Assembly (NCBI RefSeq): GCF_034353875.1
Contig: NZ_CP133784.1
Location: 5,298,501 to 5,362,500, forward strand
Source of the DNA: Pseudomonas sp. MH9.2
GTDB taxonomy: Bacteria > Pseudomonadota > Gammaproteobacteria > Pseudomonadales > Pseudomonadaceae
Direction: 5' to 3'
Length of the DNA: 64,000 bases
This document shows, piece by piece, positions 44,218-52,439 of this stretch (the stretch's first letter is position 1; each line of letters opens with the position of its first letter). The notes beneath the pieces are model-generated. The model was not told where the DNA came from. It was given only the letters and a program-made list of their open reading frames with translations, and searched no databases. Made by a program: the position numbers and the translations under genes.

Positions 44218-45609
44218 TTGGTACACACTCGTATAAACCGAAAATTGGTAGCTAAGGGGTTCACATTCTGGGGGCAGTGGACCACTGCGATGTCCGTTGT
44301 CATTGCACTGTTGTTTATCCTTGCTTATTATCAAACGGGGGCCGTAAATTCTCAATACCGCGTACTTGCAGCCCTGACGCTGCTGGGGTCTGTGCCGTGC
44401 TATTCTCTGCTCCATGTGTATCATAAAAAACATCATCACTTAAATGGGTTATGCAGGCTTTCGCTGGGTTGGCTGGTTACGTTACTCGGTTTGGCAAGCA
44501 TCGGTTTGCTGAGTAATACGAGTGACTTGTTTTCACTGGAAATCATAATAGTATGGTCGCTGCTGGGTTTGTGCGTGCAGATATTGCTATATGTTCCAAT
44601 TCACTACCTATCCGGATATTACCATCGGCAATTAAATCGCCAGCATAAAACGTTGATCATAGGGAATAACGCGCTTGCATTAAAGTTGGCCGGCACGCTG
44701 TCTAAGCATGAGCACCTTACCTTGGTTGGTCTTGTTAGTTTGGTACCTACAGAGCTAAGTGGTTCGATACCCACCTTCGTAGTAAGCCAGCTAGATGAGT
44801 TGCGCGCACTAATAAATAGTCATGGTGTTCGGTGCTTGTATATTGCCCTTTCGTTAAGCGAAGTGCAGCGCATCGAGGCCTTGTATATTGATCTTCTTGA
44901 TTTAAATGTTGACGTCGTCTGGGTTCCAGATCTGAACAGCATGACGCTCCTTAATCATTCGGTAAGCGAACTGGATGGCTTGCCTGCCATTCACCTCAAT
45001 GAAAGCCCCCTGACCAGCTACCCGACGGCGGCCTTGAGTAAGGCTTTGTTGGATCATGGTTTAGCACTTGCTGCCCTTATCGTCCTGAGTCCACTCCTGT
45101 TACTGATTGCCATTGCCGTTAAACTGTCCTCTGAGGGGCCGGTTATTTTCAAGCAAGAGCGCCATGGCTGGAACGGAAAGATTATCAATGTTTGGAAATT
45201 TCGTTCAATGCGGCTACATGACGACCAGCATGTCCGACAGGCCAGCCGTAATGATTCACGCATTACAGCGGTGGGCCAATTTATACGGCGTACATCTCTC
45301 GATGAATTGCCTCAGTTTTTCAATGTTCTGCAAGGCCATATGGCGCTAGTTGGGCCACGTCCACATGCCATCGCCCACAATGACTACTATACTGGAAAAA
45401 TTCGCGCCTACATGACACGCCACCGTATCAAGCCCGGTATTACCGGTCTGGCCCAGATCAGCGGTTGCAGGGGGGAAACTGAAACAATCGATAAAATGCA
45501 AAAGCGTGTCGAGATCGACCTGTATTACATCAACAACTGGTCATTATGGCTTGATATAAAAATTCTGATGAAGACCCCCCTCACCTTATTGTCGAAGAAT
45601 ATTTATTAG
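44218..45609 (+). CDS. Undecaprenyl-phosphate sugar phosphotransferase (WcaJ-type)
   Basis: 463 residues. Four to five N-terminal membrane segments (about 20-140), a cytosolic CoA-binding-like region, a further membrane helix near 285-305 (LAALIVLSPLLLLIAIAVKL), and the catalytic bacterial sugar transferase domain with FKQERHGWNGKIINVWKFRS, RTSLDELPQF and VGPRPH. It starts the lipid-linked repeat unit. No ATG fits: TTG 44218, with AGGA upstream, is the likely start. First gene of the EPS locus. Confidence 0.88.
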   Translation: MVHTRINRKLVAKGFTFWGQWTTAMSVVIALLFILAYYQTGAVNSQYRVLAALTLLGSVPCYSLLHVYHKKHHHLNGLCRLSLGWLVTLLGLASIGLLSNTSDLFSLEIIIVWSLLGLCVQILLYVPIHYLSGYYHRQLNRQHKTLIIGNNALALKLAGTLSKHEHLTLVGLVSLVPTELSGSIPTFVVSQLDELRALINSHGVRCLYIALSLSEVQRIEALYIDLLDLNVDVVWVPDLNSMTLLNHSVSELDGLPAIHLNESPLTSYPTAALSKALLDHGLALAALIVLSPLLLLIAIAVKLSSEGPVIFKQERHGWNGKIINVWKFRSMRLHDDQHVRQASRNDSRITAVGQFIRRTSLDELPQFFNVLQGHMALVGPRPHAIAHNDYYTGKIRAYMTRHRIKPGITGLAQISGCRGETETIDKMQKRVEIDLYYINNWSLWLDIKILMKTPLTLLSKNIY

Positions 45610-45683
45610 TGCCGTCAGGGTTTCTTATGTCAATTGATTTCAGTAGAGCTTGCAGTTACTAAATTGAATAGAACGAGAGCACG

Positions 45684-46517
45684 ATGAATAATATGCGCCC
45701 TGTACAGGTTATCGCCGTCACCAGTGGTAAAGGCGGTGTTGGCAAGACTACTGTTTCTATAAATTTGTCACTGGCGCTGTCCAAGCTCGGCAAGCGCGTA
45801 GTCTTACTGGATGCTGATTTTGGACTGTCAAATATTGACTGTTCGCTTGGTCTTAACCCCGAAGTCACTCTTGTCGACGTAGTCGAAGGTCGCTGTGAAC
45901 TGCGTGACATATTGCTTCGAGGGCCTAGTGGAATTCGTATCATACCTGCTGCCTCAGGCAATCAGAGTATGATGAATCTAACGACCACGCAGCACGGTGG
46001 GCTGATCCAAGCCTTCAGCGACCTTGATGACGATATTGATGTGTTAGTGATTGACACCGCATCTGGAATAGGTGATCTAGTCGTTAACTTCGTCCGGGCA
46101 GCACGGGAGGTTCTGGTAGTTGTGTGCAACGAGCCAGCCTCTATCACGAACGCCTACGCATTTATAAGAATACTAAATAGGGACTATAGTATTGTTCGGT
46201 TTCGGATATTGGCTAATATGGTGCGGAGTCAGCAAGAAGGCATCAATCTATTCAATACATTAACCAAAATGACAGATGCCTATCTTGACGCGGCATTGCA
46301 TTATGCTGGCGCTGTGATCTATGATGAATGCGTTGTTAATGCACTTAGGCGTCAGCGTGCGCTAAGTGAAATTTCCCCGCGTTCCAAAGCAGCCTTGGGA
46401 TTCAATGCACTCGCACAAAAAGTTAATCGCTGGCCTTTAGAGAGCTCACCGAGTGGAGGGGTCGAGTTCTTTATTGAACGGTTAGTTGATCAGAGTGGCG
46501 TACGAGCTTTGACGTAA
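45684..46517 (+). CDS. MinD/FleN-like P-loop ATPase
   Basis: 277 residues with the deviant Walker A SGKGGVGKTT, Walker A' LLDADFGLSNIDCSLGL and VLVIDTASGIGD. The overall pattern (NEPASITNAYAFIRILNRDY, ANMVRSQQEG) is that of FleN/FlhG-type ATPases that control flagellar number. No flagellar genes are near. It lies between the initiating sugar transferase and the export genes and may place or limit the EPS machine. Confidence 0.85.
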   Translation: MNNMRPVQVIAVTSGKGGVGKTTVSINLSLALSKLGKRVVLLDADFGLSNIDCSLGLNPEVTLVDVVEGRCELRDILLRGPSGIRIIPAASGNQSMMNLTTTQHGGLIQAFSDLDDDIDVLVIDTASGIGDLVVNFVRAAREVLVVVCNEPASITNAYAFIRILNRDYSIVRFRILANMVRSQQEGINLFNTLTKMTDAYLDAALHYAGAVIYDECVVNALRRQRALSEISPRSKAALGFNALAQKVNRWPLESSPSGGVEFFIERLVDQSGVRALT

Positions 46518-46722
46518 ACGGTTCCATAGCAAATACTAGCTTTCAGTTGGAAATCTTTGATAGAACAGCTTAAATTTATGTATTTTATTTCCTATTCTGA
46601 CTTTACTGCGTATCTGGCTATGTAAGGCTGCTGAGAGCTTTGACGTGATGTAGCTTTCATGTTGGCAAGACGCCTGGAAAGGGCCTTTCAACGATAGATC
46701 GGGGGCGTCAAAGAGAGCTGTA

Positions 46723-47223
46723 ATGTCGAGCTATTCACCTGAGCGTAAAGCGGCCCTTATCAACAAATTGCTGCCCCCTCAAAACATGTCCGTGGCCGAG
46801 TTGTCGCGTCAAGAAGGCATCTCTCAAGCCACCCTGTATGCTTGGCGAACCAAGCTCAAAGCAGGAGGCGCAGTGGTGCCCGGAGATAAAAGCAGTGCCG
46901 ATAACTGGTCGGCTGAAGCCAAGTTCGCAGCTGTGTTGCACACGGCCACGTTGAGCGAGATCGAACTCAGCGAATACTGTCGCAGCAAGGGTTTGTACCC
47001 GGAGCAAATCAGCGCTTGGCGACAGGCCTGCATCAGTGGCCAGCTGTCAGCTCAGGCACAACGCCAGGCCGAGCGAGAGCAGGCACGTGCCGACAAAAAA
47101 CGTATCGCCGAGTTGGAGCGCGAGCTGCGGCGTAAAGATAAGGCGCTGGCAGAAACCGCCGTGATCCTGGTACTGCGAAAAAAGATGAATGCCTTCTGGG
47201 GAAACGACAACGAGGACGTCTAA
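46723..47223 (+). CDS. IS3-family OrfA (copy 2, intact)
   Basis: 166 residues: helix-turn-helix SVAELSRQEGISQATLYAWR and C-terminal coiled coil IAELERELRRKDKALAETAV. Uninterrupted, unlike copy 1. The heptamer AAAAAAG at 47178-47184 is phased for -1 frameshifting into orfB, the usual IS3 way to make the fused transposase. Confidence 0.88.
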   Translation: MSSYSPERKAALINKLLPPQNMSVAELSRQEGISQATLYAWRTKLKAGGAVVPGDKSSADNWSAEAKFAAVLHTATLSEIELSEYCRSKGLYPEQISAWRQACISGQLSAQAQRQAEREQARADKKRIAELERELRRKDKALAETAVILVLRKKMNAFWGNDNEDV

Positions 47224-47225
47224 CC

Positions 47226-48281
47226 TCGCTGCCAGAACGGCAACAACTCGTTGAACGTTATAACCATGCTGTGGCTTCTGGTGCGCGCAAAACGATTGCC
47301 AGCGAAGAAATCGGGCTGTCGCTGCGCAGCCTGCAACGCTGGGCGCTGACGCCTGTGATGCAGGCCGATGTGCGCACCACCACGTTACGCCCGCGACCAC
47401 TCAATGCCCTGAGCGAGCAGGAGCGTTGCGCTATTTTGGATGTCTGTAACAGCCCGCCATTCGTCAGCCTGCCGCCGAGCCAGATCGTGCCGATACTGGC
47501 CGACCAAGGCCGTTACCTGGCCTCAGAAGCGACCTTTTACCGCGTCCTCAAGAAGGCTGATCAGTAGCACCGACGTGGCCGCAGCCATGCGCCGCACAAA
47601 CATGCTGCGCCGACGACTTACAGCGCAGCCACAGCCAATAAGGTCTGGTCTTGGTACATTACCTACCTTCCATCGCCAGTGCGTGGGAAGTACTACTATC
47701 TGTATTTGATCGAGGACATCTACAGCCGAAAGGCCGTGGGCTGGGAGGTTTACGAGCAAGAAAGTGGCGAGCTGGCGGCCGAACTGATGCAGCGCACCGT
47801 GCTCACCGAACGCTGCGCCGGACGGCCCTTGGTGCTGCACTCGGACAACGGCGCACCGATGAAATCGGTGACGCTGCTGAGCAAACTGTACGAACTCGGC
47901 ATCACCCCGTCACGAGGGCGACCACGGGTGAGTAAAGATAATCCCTACTCAGAATCGCTGTTTAGAACCCTGAAATATTGCCCGCAATGGCCTACTGGTG
48001 GTTTTGCAGATTTGGACGCGGCACGCAGCTGGGTGCGCGATTTTATCAGTTGGTACAACCACCAACACCGCCACAGCCGCATCCGCATCCGCTTCGTGAC
48101 CCCGGCGCAGCGTCATCGAGGCGATGATCAAGAGATCTTGGCCAAGCGTCATGCCCTTTATCAGCAAGCTCGTAATCAACATCCACATCGCTGGTCAGGT
48201 GCGACACGCAATTGGCAGCCCATCTGCGCGGTCACACTCAATCCGGAAAGAGAGTTACCGACACTGAAAATAGCCGCATAA
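47226..48281 (+). pseudogene. IS3-family OrfB with nonsense codon and lost catalytic Asp (copy 2)
   Basis: The frame is open from the orfA overlap, but a TAG at 47565-47567 stands where copy 1 has CAG. In the catalytic core the first Asp of WSWDITYLP is Tyr (WSWYITYLP). The second Asp (LHSDNGAPMKS) and Glu (NPYSESLFRTLK) remain. A 6-bp duplication (CGCATC) adds two residues near RIRIRFV. Two independent lesions make this copy inactive. Confidence 0.85.
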
Positions 48282-48330
48282 AACACAGCTGACGCGACAA
48301 CTACCTTGCAAAACGCCGTACGGTCGTCGC

Positions 48331-49252
48331 GTGCAGGTGATTTTGCTAGTCGCTCAATGTTATTCTCGTAACGAGATTGCCCAGTTGACCGCTCTCTCCG
48401 TTGTTTCAGTCACCCGCTGGTGCAAGCGCTTTCAAGAGCTGCGTCTGCAAGTCCTGGTGGGCCTGCCCGGACGAGGTCGGAAGCCATCCCTGCCGGCCGA
48501 AGTGAAACGAACCCTTGAGCAAGTTACTCAGCCGCGTATCGGTCAGCCCCGCTGGAGCTGTCGAAGCATGGCTCGAGTCGCTGGCATTTCACCGGCCAGC
48601 GTCCAGCGGATATGGGTCGCCAACGACATAAAACCGCACCTGACACGCACCTTCAAGCTGTCCAACGATCCAAACTTCGAAGAAAAATGTTGGGACGTCA
48701 TTGGGCTGTATCTGGATCCGCCGGATAAGGCATTGGTGCTCCGTTGCGATGAAAAACCAGGTCCAGGCCTTGGAGCGCACCCAGCCCGGACTGCTTTTGG
48801 GAGTCGTGCAATTGCGCACGTAATTGCACGACTATGTCCGCCATGGCAACGCAACCTTGTTCACTGTGCTGGATTATCTTCAGGGACGCTTGATCAGTTC
48901 CATTGAGCGCCAAGACCGGCATCAGGAATGGCTGGAGTTTCTCAAGAAGATCAATCGCGAAACGCTCAAGCATCTTCAGCTGCATTTGATCGCCGACAAC
49001 TATGCCACGCACAAGCATCCAAAAGTAAAGGCGTGGCTTGAGAAGCACAAATGCTTCAACATGCACTTCACTCCGACCTCCAGTTCGTGGATGAACAGGG
49101 TTGAACGCTTCTTTCGCGATATCACGGTGTCCCTGCGTGACGGCAGTTTCAGTTCGGTTCGCGAACTGAGCCGCCGTCTAAGCTTGCCCAACATCAGTCA
49201 GCGCGGAGGTCGTCGCGCGCAAGTATCCTGCTGGCAGCCCAGGGTTGTTTGA
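48331..49252 (+). pseudogene. IS630-family transposase, 5'-truncated and frameshifted
   Basis: Two frames make one protein: the N-terminal helix-turn-helix and linker (YSRNEIAQLTALSVVSVTRW, LPGRGRKPSLPAEVK) and the DDE core up to LVLRCDEK in the first. From 48824 the second frame carries the rest: LIADNYATHKHPKVKAWLEK and HFTPTSSSWMNRVERFF. The shift is near 48760. The true start is lost at the junction with IS3 copy 2, and the C terminus is replaced after SRRLS. Confidence 0.8.
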
Positions 49253-49330
49253 GTGTGGAAACCGATGGCCAACTGATGTAACACCCCTACGATTACCTGT
49301 TGGTGCCAACGTTTTCAGACGCTACGTCTA

Positions 49331-49507
49331 GAAGGCCTGCTCGACAAGCCCGGCCGCGGACTCAAATCCGCCCTTCCTATAAACACGGCCCGTCGATTAC
49401 TCGAGCAGGTCACCGAGTCCCGTCTTGGCGTGCTCCGCTGGAGCCCAAAGTATGGATCGTGCAGGCAGCATCCAGAGGCCAACAAACCACGAGCTAAGGA
49501 CTCTTAA
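49331..49507 (+). pseudogene. Short IS630-type N-terminal scrap
   Basis: EGLLDKPGRGLKSALPINTA then LLEQVTESRLGVLRWSP parallels the linker region of the neighbouring IS630 gene (PGRGRKPSLPAEVK, LEQVTQPRIGQPRWS) but is a different sequence, so it stems from another family member. Confidence 0.5.
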
Positions 49508-50551
49508 GATAGTGCTGGCCGTTTATTGGCCGTCGGGTTGGTCATGTTCTGGCGTCGTGTTGGCATGCTCCCCAAAGCGCGGGGTGCCATTTGGTTAGTG
49601 GGCAAAATCGGCTCTGTACACTAGCCAGCCTTCCAAAATCCAAATTTGCATATGAGCACCGCAATGCGCCAGCCATGGCTAGGCCAGGGAGGGAGCAATT
49701 AAAGAAAATTCCTACAATGGATAGAGAAATTTCTTCGTTTTTTGAACGATTCAGTCAGTGATAATCCAAGTAGAAAGAATTCGTAAGCAATTTTCTTGAA
49801 CTGCTTTAGTTGGCAGTTTACTGCGCATTTTTTTATGGGATTGCCAATTTTCAGCAAATAGCATCAGGGCCTAATAGGAATCCTGGGGCGGTAGCATTTC
49901 CGATGGCGAACCCATTAATTTTCCGACACCCACATGATTAGCTGCAGCCAGATAAAACTATAATTCTTTTGTGGATAAGAAGGTAAGATATAGGTTTTAG
50001 TGCACGATGTAATAAAGGCGCTGGTTGTGCTCAAAACTCGGACCACCTTTTGTTTGGGGCTGCATTTGAGAATCGTTCAGTTTTTGCAGGTCAGAACTTA
50101 ATAAAATGAGTGGTTTACAGCGCGCAGGTGTGCAAACGAATGCAACCGAAGTGAATTCCATTACCTCCGTAAATAGTCACATATTGGATAAAGTGATCGT
50201 CAGGCTAGTCGGCAAACGTCGAGGATGTTGCAGCTATTATTGCCAGAGCGTTGAGCATAGATTTCGAAAGCATAGTTGCGACAGAACTGTTTCTCTGGAT
50301 CAAACTGCTGCGTTACTGGTGTCGCTGCAAAAGTCATAATTAGGGTTAACGTCTTTGCGGTATGTGGGTAGTGTAGCAATTTGAGGGGCTTGCAATTGCT
50401 ACACGGATAAGCGATTGATGTCGAAAGCGACTCTCTCCAGAATGCCAGACATTAGCCGTGGGTTGAATAAATATCGATGTCGGTGCTTCAGGTTGATACA
50501 TAGTTTCCGGGTCTATTATCGAAATCACGAAGTAGTACGATGGAGTTATTT
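49508..50551. other. Long gene-free leader region of the EPS export genes
   Basis: About 1 kb of AT-rich DNA with no convincing gene. It contains an ops-like element at 49887 and would give an untranslated leader of some 650 bases before the outer-membrane barrel gene. A 77-codon frame at 50106 lacks a ribosome-binding site and family resemblance. Promoter position cannot be fixed. Confidence 0.5.
49887..49897 (+). promoter_or_regulatory. ops-like element (RfaH recruitment signal)
   Basis: GGCGGTAGCAT matches the ops/JUMPstart core GGCGGTAGCNT that pauses RNA polymerase and recruits RfaH in leaders of long polysaccharide operons. It is on the coding strand, upstream of EPS export genes and within a long leader, the expected setting. 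No rfaH gene is in the window. Confidence 0.65.
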
Positions 50552-51742
50552 ATGCACATTAAGTCTGCTAAATGTCTATTTGTGGCGGGGGTTTCAGCTG
50601 CGCTGTGCAACAGTGCCTGGGCACTTGATCCGCAAAGTATAAAATTATTTGAAGGGGTAATGTTTACCCCGAGTCTTAAAGTTGCTGAGAGGTATGATGA
50701 TAACTTCAGGGCTGTTCAAAATGGTAAGCAGTCGTCGTGGATTACTGGGATAACGCCAACCTTCGTGCTGGATGCCGAAAATGCTAAGAGCGACTACATT
50801 CTGAGTTATTCAGCGGAAAGTAACATTTTTCATTCCAGCCCTTCGGCCGATCATACAGACCATCATTTAATGGCTGATGCAAACTATGAGTTCGATGCAC
50901 ATAATCGCCTACAGCTAGGTGCTGGCTACCATAGGGTTGAAGATACAGCGTCGCAAAATGTGAATAAATACAGCCTCGAGAATGATAAATTCAGCACTGC
51001 CAATGTCGGAGGACTTTATAGCTATGGGGTCCCGCAGAGTTCTCTTATGCAGGTCGATTTTTTCGGTAACTACGAGCAGCTTCGCTATCATAACAGTGGT
51101 GATCTGAGCTCTAGCCTAGAACGCAATACAACGTCGCTTGGTAGTATTTTCTATTATCGCGTGGGGCCCAAAACACGCGTACTGTTTGAAGCCAGAGATA
51201 CCAATTACGATTATATTTCAAATACCGCTCTAAATAGCAATGATATTGGACTGCTTGGCGGCTTGGTTTGGGATGTCTCAGCAAAAATATCTGGTACTTT
51301 CAAGTTCGGTGCGGAGCGCAAACGCTTCGACGATTCCAGTCTTAGTCCTAGAAGCGGTTCTCTTTGGGAAGCGTTAGTCAGCTGGCATCCGGGCATTTAC
51401 TCCACGTTCAACCTGTCGACTCTCAGAGCCATACAAGAGAACGATGATAGCAACGTCACTGTCGCTGCATCGTCTATTGAGACTAAACGCACAAGACTGG
51501 AGTGGAAAAATCAGTGGCTTGATAGGCTGACATCCGAGGTGAGCTACAGCTACATTGAAAAGCAATACCAAGATGTCAGTCGCAGCGACCAAGAGTCCAA
51601 TTTTGGGCTGGGTTTGACTTATGAAATGCGTCGTTGGCTGGATGTAGGGGTTGGCTACCAATTACTGAAAAATGATTCCAGCCTCTGGGGCAAAAGCTAC
51701 GAGCGCAATATTTTCTCAATCAGCTTCACCGCCAGCCTCTAA
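50552..51742 (+). CDS. Outer-membrane beta-barrel protein of the EPS system
   Basis: 396 residues with a signal peptide (CLFVAGVSAALCNSAWAL), many alternating beta strands (for example TSEVSYSYIEKQYQDVSRSD) and a C-terminal SISFTASL. This resembles barrel proteins found at the head of VpsM/EpsL-type exopolysaccharide export sets. GGAG precedes ATG 50552. The next genes are a Wza-like protein and a Wzc-like kinase, so it may be the outer pore or an anchor. Confidence 0.8.
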   Translation: MHIKSAKCLFVAGVSAALCNSAWALDPQSIKLFEGVMFTPSLKVAERYDDNFRAVQNGKQSSWITGITPTFVLDAENAKSDYILSYSAESNIFHSSPSADHTDHHLMADANYEFDAHNRLQLGAGYHRVEDTASQNVNKYSLENDKFSTANVGGLYSYGVPQSSLMQVDFFGNYEQLRYHNSGDLSSSLERNTTSLGSIFYYRVGPKTRVLFEARDTNYDYISNTALNSNDIGLLGGLVWDVSAKISGTFKFGAERKRFDDSSLSPRSGSLWEALVSWHPGIYSTFNLSTLRAIQENDDSNVTVAASSIETKRTRLEWKNQWLDRLTSEVSYSYIEKQYQDVSRSDQESNFGLGLTYEMRRWLDVGVGYQLLKNDSSLWGKSYERNIFSISFTASL

Positions 51743-51777
51743 GACAATAAGCGTGCTATTCAAGAGTAAATACGTAC

Positions 51778-52317
51778 ATGGCCATTCATAGGTTTTTCAT
51801 TCTGTTGCTGGGAATGCTGGTGTTGCACTGCGGTTTTACGTTTGCTGAAGGAACACCCCAGTACCAGCTGGCATCTGGAGATGTTATTAGCATCCATGTT
51901 TTTGGCGAAAAGGATTTGAGCTTTGACGAAGTACGGCTGACTGGAACGGGCACATTTTCCTATCCCTTCATTGGCGAAATCAGGGCCCAAGGAAAAACCA
52001 CCACCAATATCGAACAGATGATTATCGACAAGCTTAAGGGTGACTATCTCGTTGATCCGCGGGTTACAGTCAGCGTATTGAAGTACCGCGAATTTTTTAT
52101 CAGCGGCGAGGTAAAGGTCCCGGGTGGCTACCAATTCCAGCCTGGTCTGACGCTCCGTCGTGCGGTGGCTCTGGCGGGCGGGCTAACAGAACGGGCATCT
52201 ACCAACCGCATAAGTATCATTCGTGATACGGGTATGGATCGTAAAACTGAAAGCGCCAGTCTTGACACTTCTGTCATGCCCGGGGACAGCATCATCATTG
52301 ATTCAGGGTTTTTCTAA
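51778..52317 (+). CDS. Polysaccharide export protein (Wza/VpsN-like, short)
   Basis: 179 residues: signal sequence (FFILLLGMLVLHCGFTFAEG), poly_export domain (YQLASGDVISIHVFGEKDLS, VDPRVTVSVLKY) and an SLBB-like segment (FISGEVKVPGGYQFQPGLTL). It is half the size of Wza and lacks its transmembrane C-terminal helix, so a separate outer-membrane pore is needed, perhaps the barrel encoded just upstream. Confidence 0.88.
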   Translation: MAIHRFFILLLGMLVLHCGFTFAEGTPQYQLASGDVISIHVFGEKDLSFDEVRLTGTGTFSYPFIGEIRAQGKTTTNIEQMIIDKLKGDYLVDPRVTVSVLKYREFFISGEVKVPGGYQFQPGLTLRRAVALAGGLTERASTNRISIIRDTGMDRKTESASLDTSVMPGDSIIIDSGFF

Positions 52318-52439
52318 GGCGCTGTCGCTAATTAGGGAACTACGCAGTGCTTTAAATCAACGGAGCCCTGCGCAGAACTGGCCACCCTTGAGGTGCGTAC
52401 CAGAGTTTTCTCATATACAACTTCAGAGTTTCTCCATAC

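Larger units (their letters stand above)
46660..48310 (+). mobile_element. IS3-family insertion sequence, copy 2
   Basis: Second copy of the element at 9231-10881, in the same orientation and of about the same length. The right end (GACGCGACAACTACCTTGCA) matches copy 1; the left terminal bases have diverged. It splits the EPS locus between the MinD/FleN-like gene and the export genes, and abuts an IS630 remnant on its right. Confidence 0.75.

Noticed and set aside
50106..50339. 77-codon rightward frame in the EPS leader
   Set aside because: No ribosome-binding site, no family resemblance and an unusual residue mix; left as non-coding leader.
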